In this document: in pieces, positions 20,956 through 30,928 of the stretch
How positions within the stretch are numbered: position 1 is the first letter of the stretch
Layout: each line of letters opens with the position of its first letter
Assembly: GCA_963377175.1 (NCBI GenBank)
Contig: CAUJNA010003238.1
Span: forward strand, 74,598-138,597
Source: Effrenium voratum
Lineage: Eukaryota > Sar > Dinophyceae > Suessiales > Symbiodiniaceae
DNA: 64,000 nt
Reading direction: 5' to 3'
Program-made: the position numbers and the translations under genes
Notes under the pieces: generated by a model
Seen by the model: only the letters and a program-made list of their open reading frames with translations
What the model was told of the DNA's origin: nothing
Databases searched by the model: none

Positions 20956-21359
20956 AATCCGAACCAAACAACTGCGGCCATGCCGTCAAGCAGTCAAATC
21001 GAGTATCGCTTCGGCTTGCCCGACTAAGCGGGTTGGGTTGAAAAGGGAAGTCAAAAGGACAACTGCCATTTTGGGGTACCCCCGCCTTGCTCGTACAGTG
21101 TGATTTCCATCTCAATGACTCCTCTTTTCACTTGTGCTGTTGAGCACAAACGATGTTCATGTTTTCATTTTGGAAAATCACCATGATAGTTCCGCAATCC
21201 GCAAAGACCTGAGACGACGCTAGCGTCTCAAGTTCCAGGTCGCTGGCCTAGCCGAAGCTGTCCACTCCAACGGCGCCTCGCGTGCGTGAAATGATTTCAC
21301 ACCGTTGGGCCTCGCTTGTTCCCTGATACCTTGCAGGCGGTGTTTTGCGGTCAAAGAGG

Positions 21360-21680
21360 TCAGCTGCTTGCAGCTTGGAAAGTGGAACACTCGCTTTGGG
21401 CCACCAGGCCTGCTGCCAATGCTTCCAGGTCCCAATAAGATGAGCGACAGACCCACAGGCCCACAGGATGCGCAAAACAAGCGAAGCCGTATTTTTGGTG
21501 CATGTCTTCATAGTTGAACTTCATAGTCTTTCACATTGCGAGGGTTGTGACAACTCCACACATGCCTTCGTCAACTGCCAGTGTCTTCAGTAAGGCTGGG
21601 TCATCAAATTGTTGTGCGAGCTTTTCCGCTCTTAGTATGGCCTCTACCAGTCCGTTTCTGCGAATCTTGCCACGCGACAC
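21360..21680 (-). CDS. Exon-like frame with an in-frame TGA
   Basis: On the minus strand, TTTTGTGCACAG| (exon from 21680) opens a frame containing EAILRAEKLAQQFDDPALLK and, after VVTTLAM, a TGA at about 21533. The same frame then stays open for more than 50 codons (KFNYEDMHQKYGFACFAHPV, then LEALAAGLVAQSE). A second frame in the last part is also open and reaches a donor-like CTGCAAG|GTATCA. Either the gene ends at the TGA or this is one exon with a nonsense codon. No family recognised. Confidence 0.36.
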
Positions 21681-21942
21681 CTGTGCACAAAAGTGAGCAC
21701 AACGTTGGTGTTGCAAACTCCACGGTCACAGCACATGTGACAACAAAGGAACAAACCTAGGGCCTGAGGAAAGATCCCGTGACTGCGCCCTACAAAGTGG
21801 GCCCTTGCCATGTCCCAAACCAGCAAGGCACTTACAGGGCCGTAGCCTCGACGAGCTATTCAACCAGCACCAGCGGCGGCGGTGGCGCAAATTTCTGCTC
21901 CCTGAAATCTGGTGCAGGGAGCAGGTCAGCCTTCATGCCGCT

Positions 21943-22200
21943 CTAAACCCAAGGTTTCCTGGATATCCCAGGCCTCACCCGCACAGTCCCTCGACCGCAG
22001 GCCTTCTTCTGCGGCACCTGGCTTGAAAGGGATCCATGCCGTGCATTTCGACCCCGGATTCGCAAACCCGTCTCTTTGACAAGGGGTTGGTTCCCTCGAA
22101 CACTGGTCTGAACCCGCACCGAAGGGGACACCCCATCAAAATCAACCAGGGGGTTCTCACTATCTCCCAGATTTGCGTGTGAGCTGTTCGATTCAAGCAT
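21943..22200 (-). CDS. Possible upstream exon
   Basis: An 85-codon ATG frame on the minus strand contains GDSENPLVDFDGVSPSVRVQ and ends KPWV-TAG. Third positions are moderately G/C rich. It lies upstream of, and on the same strand as, the 21.4-21.7 kb candidate. No domain recognised. Confidence 0.27.
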   Translation of the reverse strand: MLESNSSHANLGDSENPLVDFDGVSPSVRVQTSVRGNQPLVKETGLRIRGRNARHGSLSSQVPQKKACGRGTVRVRPGISRKPWV

Positions 22201-22319
22201 GTGGAGATCATGGCATGTCGGCTAGCAATGAACAAATGAGGAGCTAATACACAGTTTTCCTTCCCGAGACAAATCCCTTAGCTGAGCAAGCAATAAGGGT
22301 AGGACATACACAAAAACAC

Positions 22320-22440
22320 GGCCATGTGTCAAAAGCCCGTACCCCCAGTGAACATCTCAATCCCCACTCAAAATAGACTAAAATGGGTGGTGACCCTACC
22401 TGAAATGGGATCCCATTGGTTTTGACCCACAGCCCACAGC
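22320..22440. mobile_element. Family C MITE, copy C2
   Basis: Ends GGCCATGTGTCAAAA and TTTTGACCCACAGCC with the internal AATGGGATCCCATT block. The right end carries an extra CACAGCC duplication. Same family as copies at 8.5, 42.0, 44.8 and 58.5 kb. Confidence 0.75.
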
Positions 22441-23545
22441 CACACAAGGGGCCAATAAATCCGGAGTCCCAGTCCCAGCAGCTACCAACCTTGCCATGGA
22501 CCACCAACCAGCACCACCAAGCAGCAGTAGAGTTTGTTTGGCTTGGGGCAAACAAATCCGGTATGTTCTCGAGGCGAATAAGAAACAGTTTTTGGGGCTG
22601 CAACGGCTGAGCTGGTTGCTACCCAAGAGCTACCAAGAAGAGCTGTCCTGACTGAGGTCCCAAACAGCCAAATCCTTTGTGGCACTCTTTACTAAACTGC
22701 CACCCAGCCAAATTTTCAAGGGGGTACAGGGAACATCCAGGAAGGCAACAATATGGCTTTTTTAAGGGTAGGGAATAGAGAAAAAAGTGTTGCACCCAGG
22801 GCCACCTGCCAGTAATAAACCAACACTAAGCCAATTCTGAACAGTACCTACTGGAAGACTACTAAGTCTGCAAGGGAACCCTCAAGCGGCCCTCAAACAC
22901 CCAAGAGAACCCAACAAAAAAACCTAGCGAACCCAAGAGACATATCAAGAACCCAAGCAGAAACCTGCAGATCCCTGGCCTCTCCCCGCCCCGCTCAAGC
23001 TTTAGGCCGGGCACTTCAAAGCTCCTGAGGTTGTAGAGCGCCATGGCACTGCCACAACTTCTGCGGCAACGCGTTCAATGGTCCGATCTCACGGTATCGC
23101 ATTCAGGGGAAACGCAAAGGCGAACATCCGCACATATGGTGTAGGAAATGCCTGGGCTCACTGAACATGAACTGCAGAGATGCTGCTCAATTGCAGAACT
23201 CCGCTGAATCCCTTTATGCGCTGTTTACATGCTTTGGTCGATGAGCCATGGCTGCAGCGCTCGCTGTCTGAATGCACAATGAAAGAACAACAAACATGTT
23301 GCTAACACAAGGCAGCAACAGAAGCCCAGATCTTCCATCAACACACTTCAAGTTGAAAATGCAATGAACCCACCCGCTGATCTCAATTTCAATCTGCCCT
23401 TCCTTCAGCACACATAGCATTTGCAGGAGAGTACCTGGAAATCAATTTTCCTGCTGCAAGGAACTCCATGCCAGGTGCCATGTCGGTGGGAGCTGTTGCA
23501 ATGAGTCGCTAGTGGATGTTCCTCTCCCCCGCGATCGATTTGCAG

Positions 23546-24257
23546 ACGGGTGGCTGCCCAGAAAGCTCTCGTTGAGGCTCTGCCGGAACCGCTGGAGCCT
23601 CGGGAAGCATGTGTGGACACCCCAGGGCAGGGTAGGATTTCGGGTTGGTTCGGGGTTGGTTAAATTTGGCTTAGGGCTGGTTTAGGATGGAGTTACGGCG
23701 CCGGTTTGTGGTTGGTTTAGGATTGGTTTAGGGGCGGGGTTGCGGCAAAAGAGCAAGGGTTGGTGTGTTGGGGCGTGCGGCTCCCCTTCATAACATTGGA
23801 ACAACTGGGTTTAGGCTTGATTTAGGGTTTTGAGTGGGGGTCCTTTGCGGTCGGCTTAGGGTTGACTAAGAGGTAGTCAGGGTTGCTTGTGGTGTTTTGG
23901 CTTTGGGCTGGCTTAGGGCCGGCTCAGTGTGGTTTTAGGGTTGGGGTTGCGGAGAGCGGGCTGGGTTGGCCATCATAACATCGGCCGGGACACCAACAAA
24001 ATAAATAGACTTGGGGTTGGTTCAGGGTTTAGGGTAGGCTTGGGGTGTAGGGTGGATTTAGGGTTGGTTCAAGGTTGGTTTTAGAGTTCGATTCGGGTTG
24101 TTTATATAGGGTGCGCTTTGCCTTGAGGCTGGTTCAGGGCTCGTTGTAGTTTGTTTCAAGGCACTTCCTGGTGATGCTACCGCGGCGGAATCCCAAAGCT
24201 TCAGCGGCCTCACATAGCAATGGGGTCAATGCTTTTGGCAGCGGATCAACATTCTAG
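23546..24257 (+). CDS. Two-exon candidate around a G-rich intron
   Basis: GATCGATTTGCAG| (exon from 23546) opens a G/C-rich frame containing VAAQKALVEALPEPLEPREA to about 23626. TAGTTTGTTTCAAG| (exon from 24161) starts a second exon. With a CCAGG|GCAGGG donor (GC type) the phase fits and the second exon reads HFLVMLPRRNPKASAASHSN to TAG at 24257. A different frame of exon 2 (ALPGDATAAESQSF) is also plausible. The intron would be about 530 nt and consist almost wholly of the GGTTTAGGGTT-like tract. Protein unknown. Confidence 0.42.
23632..24150. repeat. Degenerate GGTTTAGGGTTGG-like tract
   Basis: About 520 bp of loosely tandem G/T-rich words: GGGTTGGTT, GGTTTAGGATTGG, TTTAGGGTT, GGCTTAGGGC. 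TTTAGGG is the plant-type telomere repeat also known from dinoflagellates, so this may be a decayed interstitial telomere-like array or a G-rich intron minisatellite. It lacks any perfect array. Confidence 0.75.
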
Positions 24258-24433
24258 TCATCTGAACAATCCAAGAATGGCCTAACCCATCCTGAACCTG
24301 ACCTCTGTCAGCTTGCCTCTTTCAACTGAACAGCTCAAGCTCAGGCCCCCTGCGTGGAAGGAGCCTGCCGATCAACATGTAGACCCAGAACCGCGGCTAT
24401 GCAGAAGAAATCAGGCGCGCCCTTTGCTTGGTT

Positions 24434-24535
24434 CCCTCCCCTGTCTAACACGGAACCCGCCAGTGGGTGCATTTTAGAGGGTGTTTTTTTCTTCCAGGAC
24501 CATCCACTCAGGTTCCATGTTTGTGGATGGGAGGG
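24434..24535. mobile_element. Family G MITE, copy G2
   Basis: Ends CCCTCCCCTGTCTAACACGG and CCATGTTTGTGGATGGGAGGG, with GGAACCCGCCAGTGGGTGCA inside as in the 26.6 kb copy. A TA follows the right end; on the left it is degenerate. Confidence 0.75.
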
Positions 24536-24664
24536 TAGTTGATCTAAACAAAGGAGAGCCCTTCACAAAGACAAAGTGCACCTGGGTATCGTAGTTGCCC
24601 AGTTGCCAGGCAGCTTACAATGCCACTGAATTGCTGGGTAATTATTCAGGAGATCAAGAAACAC

Positions 24665-24724
24665 CTGCTCGACTTGCGGAACAAGATTCGAAAATTCTCG
24701 GACTTTGTGGGTGGCGGTCAGCAT
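24665..24724 (-). CDS. Possible 60-nt exon, strand uncertain
   Basis: On the minus strand, CCTGCTTTTGGCAG| (exon from 24724) and GAGCAG|GTGTTT bound 20 codons, MLTATHKVREFSNLVPQVEQ. The acceptor is very good. The plus strand reads KKHLLDLRNKIRKFSDF over the same bases, so strand is open. Confidence 0.3.
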
Positions 24725-24965
24725 CTGCCAAAAGCAGGGCAACATGAGATGTCCGCTGGACTACATAATCCCTCCATTGCCCAATGCCCAAAAAACCAAC
24801 TCCAGAATAGCTTCCATCACACCCAAACCAAGGGACAAGTCCGGCAACACCACCACTATAAGAAGACATACGCCCTCCCGATTTGTTTTGCTATGGCGTT
24901 TACCAAACAGAGAAATAATCATCAACGACCAACAAAAGATTTTATTCCAAGGTAGGATCCTTTCA

Positions 24966-25036
24966 GATGGGTGTGTCTTTTTGTAGGAGCCCCTTTTTGG
25001 TTTGTCGTTTCAACACCAAAAGGTGAACACCCTTGT
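24966..25036. mobile_element. Family F MITE
   Basis: GATGGGTGTGTCTTTTTGTA, then AGCCCCTTTTTGGTT, TTTCAACACCAAAAGG and GAACACCCTT. A short copy with a well kept left end. Confidence 0.65.
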
Positions 25037-25306
25037 TTAATCACGCAAACAGAAAAAAATCCTTCAGCGAAGCGAAGCGAAGGGCGTGTTGTCTTGCACA
25101 GGCCCTTTCACAAGCTCTCCGCACAAAGCGGGGTGGGTTGAGTGACTGCACGGACTCTCGACTTATGTCTTCGCACCCCATGCGCTCTCTAAGGCATATT
25201 ATTTCTTAAGGTTCCCCGAAGTTCCCCTGTTCTGAAACGAATCTCCTTTCTGCAACCCCGACCATGAGTTTTCGCGGTGAACTCGCATCAACTTAAACTC
25301 GGTTGT

Positions 25307-25632
25307 TCAGTGACACTGGCAGAAACGGAGATCCCTTTTGAGGGCTGACCACTTTTCGTAAGTGACCCGCCAATCAAAACGCGCAATCGGCTGCGGAGCT
25401 GAGCGAAAGCGGACCTGTTCCGAGCCGCCCTCGAATGAGACTGCCTGCGTGGGAAACGCTGGACCCACGAAGCCCTTCGAGTTCGGGAGCTGGGCGACGA
25501 ACCACAGGCTTTTCTCAAAAGCCACAAGACGGTAACGGTTTCCCAAGGTCCAAAGGCAACAAAGCATGATTCCATCCAAGTGCCCGGAATTCGGGAAGGC
25601 GAAGCCATCAAAATGGGCGGTTGCTGCGGCTT
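25307..25632 (-). CDS. Long exon-like island, about 108 codons
   Basis: On the minus strand, CCCTTTTTGGGTTAAAGAG| (exon from 25632) opens a continuous frame to TGA (25309-25307). Segments include HFDGFAFPNSGHLDG, TLGNRYRLVAFEKSLWFVAQ, FPTQAVSFEGGSEQVRFRSA and RFDWRVTYEKWSALKRDL. Third positions are mostly G/C and aromatic residues alternate with charged ones, as in a beta-rich globular domain. This is among the best coding signals in the window. I cannot name the family. An antisense frame is open for part of it. Confidence 0.5.
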
Positions 25633-25760
25633 CTCTTTAACCCAAAAAGGGCACAACGAGCCTCAAAACAAACCAGCCACCGACATGCAAGCCCCTTGAA
25701 ACCGGACAGCCCGGTTTCACCCCTGGAAAAAAATGACCCAAGGCTTGGTGACAAAGATGC

Positions 25761-25859
25761 ATATGGGTGTGGTTGCTGGCCCCCTCTTCCGTGGTCTTTA
25801 AAGGAAACCACAAGGCAAACCGAAGTCCATTTTGGGGTCCAATAAGAAAAGACCCATAT
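25761..25859. mobile_element. Family F MITE
   Basis: Symmetrical copy: ATATGGGTGTGGTTGCTGG at the left and AATAAGAAAAGACCCATAT at the right, with TTTAAAGGAAACCACAAGG in the middle and TCCATTTTGGGGTCC near the right end. Confidence 0.72.
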
Positions 25860-26040
25860 CAGTATGAACCCATTGCTCGGAAAATATGGGGACCTAACGC
25901 TTTCTCATCAGTCCAATATTGGGCTTTGATGTCGAGCCCGACTGCATGAACAAAACTGGTCAAGTTATTCTGCGGCATATTTTCTCGACACCTCTATGTC
26001 TATGTATTCCTATAAACCTGTACGCTCATCCGCTCACAAG

Positions 26041-26411
26041 AAGTCTACTGCGAAACATCCAGAAAGGCCCTCGAGAGCTCGCGAGGCATGGGGGGAGCTT
26101 GAAAAAAGGACGCACAACGCACAACGATCGCAACGAGGGAAACAGGAAACCACCCAACTGCAGGGAGATCGCAAGGTAAGCATTTCTTGTATGAGAATTC
26201 TCTCCCTGAGGGTTGATTGCCCGTGGGTGCGGGCAGCAGAGTAAAAACGCTTGCAGGTCCAGTGATTCGAATGGCGTCTAACGGCCTGGATCACTTTCGT
26301 TGCAGGGACATTGACGGGGGACCTGTTCGCAGCCTGGGCTTGAGAAGGCTCAAAACATGTGTAAAATGCTTGCTCCTTGTTGTGAAACAAGTTGAATTTA
26401 GCGTGCTATGA
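26041..26411 (+). CDS. Two-exon C-terminal gene model
   Basis: Exon 1 (26041-26175) follows CTCACAAG| and ends at a consensus donor GCAAG|GTAAGC. Exon 2 (26306-26411) follows CACTTTCGTTGCAG|. The frame SLLRNIQKGPRELARHGGSL..PPNCREIA joins in phase to RDIDGGPVRSLGLRRLKTCV..VVKQVEFSVL and TGA. The 130-nt intron has good sites at both ends. The other exon 1 frame (KSTAKHPERPSRAREAWGEL) is also open but does not fit the phase. The product is basic, with a hydrophobic CLLLVV stretch near the end. Unknown family. Confidence 0.48.
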
Positions 26412-26560
26412 CTTGGCACTCGCAAGGGGATTCCCGAAGAGTATCACAGAACGTGACCCTAAAAATCGGCAAAACAAGCGGGGCCTGGGTCGCCAGCGAG
26501 GGTAAATGTTGCAGTCAAGTCATCCGCAAGTCTTCCCCTCCAACGCCGATATAATCACTA

Positions 26561-26662
26561 CCCTCCTGTCCACAAACATGGAACCCACCAGCGGGTCCAC
26601 TTTAACAAAAACACGGTCTTCCAGGACCCCCCAGACAGGTTCCATCTTAGTGGACAGGAGGG
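26561..26662. mobile_element. Family G MITE, copy G3
   Basis: A 102-bp element with ends CCCTCCTGTCCACAAACATGG and CCATCTTAGTGGACAGGAGGG, flanked by TA (26559-26560 and 26663-26664). The best preserved member of the family. It lies about 140 bp from an exon-like stretch on the minus strand. Confidence 0.85.
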
Positions 26663-26801
26663 TACGGACCTCCGTAGAGGGTTTTTCGTTGACTGGGCTG
26701 GGGAGTGGGGAGTGGGGAGTGGGGGCTGGGCTTGTGTGGTTGGAGTGAAGATGCACGGCTGCCACGTCCGCCTTTTTCTTTCGCCAATCGATTGCGTCGC
26801 T

Positions 26802-26857
26802 TCAGGCGAAGGCGGCCAAGTCCCCAAGCAACTCCTCCAGCGCAGCGGCAGCCTCCA
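26802..26857 (-). CDS. Short exon-like stretch
   Basis: On the minus strand, TTTAGCAGGTCAG| (exon from 26857) precedes EAAAALEELLGDLAAFA and then TGA (26804-26802). The frame continues afterwards with SDAIDWRKKKADVAAV. The helix-like, alanine- and leucine-rich peptide and G/C third positions suggest coding. The plus strand is also open. Confidence 0.33.
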
Positions 26858-27010
26858 CTGACCTGCTAAACAGTGGGCAGGTTGGTTTCGGGTCCAATAT
26901 GTCTACTTTAAGGACCACAAAAGGGAACTTTAAGGAACCCCAAAACTGAGGTTTATGCCGAAAAAGGGGGAATGTGCAGAATCCTGTAACTTCCTATCCC
27001 ATCCAAAGGC

Positions 27011-27179
27011 TCACTCCCCCGTGTCGTTTCCTATGCCCATGAAGGAGATCTGTGAAATGCCACGTCGGGTTGCTCCGAAACTTGGCACTTGAGCTACGGG
27101 AACCAAACCGAAGGGGGTCATCCTGGAACTCGGAGCGTCATCCTGCAATGCGGCGGTTGCGTAGTGCACATGGCCATAT
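27011..27179 (-). CDS. Terminal exon candidate beside a MITE
   Basis: On the minus strand, CTATGGCCAG| (exon from 27179) starts a frame to TGA (27013-27011) containing HYATAALQDDAPSSRMTPFG and RGISQISFMGIGNDTGE, with G/C-rich third positions. The acceptor lies within ten bases of the edge of the family D element at 27186-27305, so the element would sit at the end of the upstream intron. Function unknown. Confidence 0.45.
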
Positions 27180-27185
27180 CTGGCC

Positions 27186-27305
27186 ATAGGCATATGGGTA
27201 TGGCTCAAAATTAAGCAGCTGTTGTTACGCGGGTTTTCGTCTTTGGATCCATTTACCAAGGTGCCATTTTGGTACCACTTTTTTGAGCCACTGCCATATG
27301 GCTAT
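27186..27305. mobile_element. Family D MITE, copy D2
   Basis: Ends ATAGGCATATGGGTATGGCTC and GAGCCACTGCCATATGGCTAT are inverted repeats. GGTGCCATTTTGGTACCAC lies inside. Related by its TGGCTCAAAA core to the 19.5 kb copy. Confidence 0.75.
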
Positions 27306-27691
27306 CGAGCTTGCTAAGGTTATGTGTGGTTCCATGCTTGGCATCCCGACTGAAGTTTAAGTAGCACCAATATTCTTCAAGCACGTGTGCCTGCCAACAA
27401 ACACGCGGAGCCCTCTTCAGTTGAACTTTAAGGGAAAACCAACACTTCCATTTGTAAGAGTCCTATGGAAAAACAACATAATCACATTTCCAGTGGCAAT
27501 AGATTCCCTTTACAAGTAACAGGGGTAACAATAACATGTTCTTGAGCAAATGAAAGAACACAACTGGAAGATTGGACAGGACTCATGAGTGTGCCTTAAA
27601 ATAGGGGAACCACCCATAAGGTTGGGTTCCTTCACGTTTCCATGTCAAATCATCCAAAAAGGCTTCCATGAAAAAAAAAAAAACGACTCAC

Positions 27692-27829
27692 ATGCCTATG
27701 CCTCGATGACTGCCTCTCGACTGAAACGCGCCTGGGAGTCTCCGACAAGCTGGAGGCCAGAGTTGCCATATCCCGGACGAACCTCTGGCGATCCGAGTCA
27801 AAGGCTTTCGACCCGACGGGGGGGGGGTG
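27692..27829 (-). CDS. Internal exon candidate
   Basis: On the minus strand, CTTCAAAACAG| (exon from 27829) and AGGCAT|GTGAGT (full donor consensus) bound 138 nt. One frame reads FDSDRQRFVRDMATLASSLS and ETPRRVSVERQSSRHRH with many G/C third positions. The plus strand frame (DKLEARVAISRTNLWRSES) is also plausible, but the donor favours minus. Unknown family. Confidence 0.42.
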
Positions 27830-28049
27830 CTGTTTTGAAGCTCGGTAACCTTTTGGAGGTGGGTTCTTTAAAGGGCAACCCACATAAAACCAAAGGGAAA
27901 CCACAAGGAACCTTTTTTTTGGCTGTCCCTTTGTGGTGTCCCAAATATAGGGGACACCAAAAGGGTCCTAACCTTTGTTTTGGTGTGCTCCCTATTTTCT
28001 TTTAAAAACACACCCGTGATTTAAAGCCGACGCTACTGTAGCCCTTAAA

Positions 28050-28361
28050 GTGAGCTCACGGGGGAGCGAAAAGAGCACCGAGAGCACCCACGCCCGTCAG
28101 GTGGCCCTTATTCGTGCTGCGATCCGAGTCCGGGCTTTGGGAATGAACGGGAAGGGGATTCCCGTAAAAGAAAAGCACAGGGGATGGTTTTTAGGGGTGA
28201 TTCCCTCATTCCCTGCTGAAAACCAGCAAGTTATTCGTGGTTTGGATTGCTGGGGGTTGAACAAGTTTGAACCCCTGATTCTTATAACTGGGAAGCTACC
28301 CCCGAACCTCCAACAGCCAGTCCTAAATGGCCAACTAGGGTTGGAACTAGCTGCAAGATGA
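28050..28361 (+). CDS. 104-codon ORF overlapping a repeat, doubtful
   Basis: The first part (KSTESTHARQVALIRAAIRV) looks coding. The later part lies in a ~110-bp sequence that recurs at 28.72-28.83 kb, so the whole frame is unlikely to be one gene. Confidence 0.2.
   Translation: MSSRGSEKSTESTHARQVALIRAAIRVRALGMNGKGIPVKEKHRGWFLGVIPSFPAENQQVIRGLDCWGLNKFEPLILITGKLPPNLQQPVLNGQLGLELAAR
28115..28232. repeat. Dispersed ~110-bp repeat, copy 1 (copy 2 at 28720-28828)
   Basis: Both copies share CGAGTCCGGG, AATGAACGGG, a short variable part, and CTCATTCCCTGCTGA followed by ACCAGCAAG. They are direct repeats about 600 bp apart. No target duplication seen. Confidence 0.7.
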
Positions 28362-29054
28362 TGTGTTCTCTCGCTTCCTAGCTTCCAGTTCGTAAAGAAT
28401 AATAGCTTGCGGACATAGGATAGACGCAGCCAATAAGGCCAGAAGCCAGCCGGGCATCAGGCTCAACAAGGGGCTTCTGTATTGGGGTTGCCCACGTTTC
28501 CTTTCAAACGCTGCATGTTGATTCAAAGGTTTCAATTGAACCTGCCACTGGAGGTTCCAGAAAGGGACATGGAGGAAACCCCGATGGAAAAAGAGAATGG
28601 GAAGGAGCCCGCCATCTACTGCCCCTTGCCCCTTGCCCCTATCTAAGGCTGACGCTCCCCAGGCAGCTCCGGCCCGCCCTGGTAGGCCTCGGTTTGGGGA
28701 TGTCTCTATGAGCCTGGTGCTCAGGACTGACCGAGTCCGGGATTTAGAAATGAACGGGCCCCCTTTAAGGAAACTACAAGGAATGATTTAAGGCTCATTT
28801 CCTCATTCCCTGCTGACCAGCAAGTAAATTTTCTGAGCTGGAAGCAACCGCAAGCGGGCGGTTCCAAAAGTCCCCTCAATGATGTCCACCGCAATGATAA
28901 AAATCAGTTGCAAATCAAGAAAAGGCTATGGAGGGGCGTTTAAAATTGACAGGAATCCAGTGGACGACTCCGATATGTTCTCCTCCGGAATATGGGTTGA
29001 GTCTGGTGGTTTTCGACTTTTGACTTCCCTCATAGTCCATGGTGACCTGGTTTT

Positions 29055-29071
29055 GGGGGGGGGGGGGGGGG
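29055..29071. repeat. G homopolymer, 17 bp
   Basis: An uninterrupted G run followed by CGGGGG. A candidate structure-forming site, and also a likely sequencing-error site. Confidence 0.9.
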
Positions 29072-29145
29072 CGGGGGAGTTCTTCATGGCCTTTTTTCTT
29101 CGGGATTTGCACCGGGAAAGACGGGCTCCGGCGTCCCCTTTTCAG

Positions 29146-29210
29146 AAACCAACCTCAAAAAGAGCATCGCGCCGGCAAAAAGACGAGGGGCCCCAGTGGC
29201 CGAGGATTGA
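29146..29210 (+). CDS. Possible terminal exon
   Basis: GGCGTCCCCTTTTCAG| is a strong acceptor. It is followed by TNLKKSIAPAKRRGAPVAED and TGA (29208-29210). A second frame over the same bases (KRASRRQKDEGPQWPRIEEP) is also open. Basic, low-complexity tail. Confidence 0.33.
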
Positions 29211-29619
29211 AGAGCCTTCCCCTTGAGCCTCGACGTGCGTCGAGTCTTTACTCGGTGATTGTGTTGCCGGTTTGGATGGATTGTTTGTATTATGTGCCCT
29301 TTGCACTTGAAAGGGTTACTTCTATTCCTTTCGTGGTGTAAACAAGAACGCCAAAAAAAGGGGGAACAGAAGGAATGCCGATTCTGGGCAGCATGCTGTA
29401 ATTCATCAAGCGAGAAACAAATGATTCCCGAAGGGACCTGCATGGGCGAGGTCGATTTACCCAAGGTGACCTCATTAATATTTGTACAAACGCACGTACA
29501 CTGGGTAGGACAACATCGCCACACAGGCTACACGCATGAGAAAAAGCAACTTGATACCCACAACACAACCCCATCCCAATGATTCCCGCTACCAACTATT
29601 GGATGCTCGGAAGTGGAGC

Positions 29620-29766
29620 AGGAGATTAAGGTCCGCATAGCGGACATGGACACTAACGTTTTCCAGGCATTTCAAGATGCCATCAGCCTTGAAGCAATGT
29701 GGGTTGCTTCTTTGTTGCATTTAGTTTGCACAAGACGGTGTCTGGCGACGATTCAACAGAACCTTT
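29620..29766 (+). CDS. Possible terminal exon
   Basis: A plus-strand frame to TAG (29766) contains EIKVRIADMDTNVFQAFQDA and ISLEAMWVASLLHLVCTRRC. The composition is convincing. The upstream junction is unclear, so the start is approximate. No domain recognised. Confidence 0.33.
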
Positions 29767-30119
29767 AGATTATTTGCGTGAGTTTCAAACACAGGGAGTC
29801 GCCTGAAACCAGCTGGCGTCCTGTTGGTGGGCATCACCTACAAGCGGATGTATGCCACCACCAAGGACTTCTGTGCATATCACCACTCAAAGCCATAGCC
29901 CTTCATTCACTGCTTCTTTCCCTTCAGGGCACACTGGGAGTGTCCCCAAATCACGGAAGCCCCACATGTTTGCAGCGACGCCATAAGGGCCCAACGCATT
30001 CCGGCCATGGAATCTGCAGGTTTTACAGTATGTCCAAAAGCTGTTTCTTTTGGGATCCCCAAGTAAAGGACCTTGACCATGGTGAGCTGCTTCCGTTTAC
30101 CCTGGAACGGTGAGCCCGC

Positions 30120-30222
30120 CATAAATTATGCAGATGGATCGCGACAAACCGTGAGGCGCTCACCGGGTGATTCGCCAAGCGCCGGCGAAGCCAAGCCTGA
30201 AGCTATCGAAGTCAGAATCGTC
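30120..30222 (+). CDS. Exon-like stretch ending at a MITE, strand uncertain
   Basis: The plus strand reads QTVRRSPGDSPSAGEAKPEA before the family F element at 30226. The minus strand reads ILTSIASGLASPALGESPGE. Both are protein-like. Coding is probable but its direction is not settled. Confidence 0.25.
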
Positions 30223-30225
30223 TCC

Positions 30226-30345
30226 ATGTGGGTGGCTTGTCTTTTTAGGAATCCTCCCCGAATGGATTTCGGCTTTCGTTTTGGTTTCCCCTCAAAACCA
30301 ACAAAGAATGGGGCCCCGGAAAAAACGAAGAGCCTCCCATGTTTG
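30226..30345. mobile_element. Family F MITE
   Basis: CATGTGGGTGGCTTGTCTTTT at the left and GGAAAAAACGAAGAGCCTCC plus CATG at the right, with CTTTCGTTTTGGTTTCCCC and AAAGAATGGGGCCCC between. Confidence 0.68.
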
Positions 30346-30928
30346 TCGTGTGCACAAACAAACACCGGGACTCGTCTCCCCGTTTTTGTGATGCTCAAAG
30401 GAAAACGTATACCAAGAACACACCCGCACCCCACATTTTTGGACATACCCATGGGGCACCAGCTAGTGACAGATTCCGTGTAAAGCCAACCTGAGAAAAC
30501 TAACATATTGTTGAAAGACGAAACCTCTCCTGAAAAGGATCCAATCCTGCACACTTCTTTTGGTGAATGGACAGTAAGCTTGTGGACCATCCTCTTGGAA
30601 CAAGGCCACACTGCGAGCCGCCTCATTCGAAGCGTGAAGGCGGGGTTCTGGATAACATGCTGTTTGCTGAAGCAAGGTCAGCGTGCTTACTTTCGCCTGC
30701 ACACGCTTCCCTCTGGCTGCAAGCAATCCGGGATCGTTTTGTCTGCAGCGGGGCCGGGAGGGTTTTGTTCCAAGTCAAATGGTTGCACCTCCTATTCAAC
30801 AAATCTGCGACGGGATCATTCAGCTGCGTAAATCAATGCAAATATTGAAAGATGAAACACTGCATAGGAAAAGGGACGAGGCATCCCTCCCTGAAAGTGC
30901 TCAGAACTCACTCCAGGGAAAATCTGTC

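Noticed and set aside
20958..21230. Possible gene in the flank of the microsatellite
   Set aside because: Only short, low-quality frames; a TTTTGGGGTACCCCCGCC word near 21070 looks like decayed family F.
26506..26880. Plus-strand frame of about 80 codons formed by removing family G copy G3
   Set aside because: Open and continuous after removal, but the peptide is rich in C, H, W and G, and the minus strand shows a more ordinary protein composition. I do not use it as evidence for intron-like behaviour.
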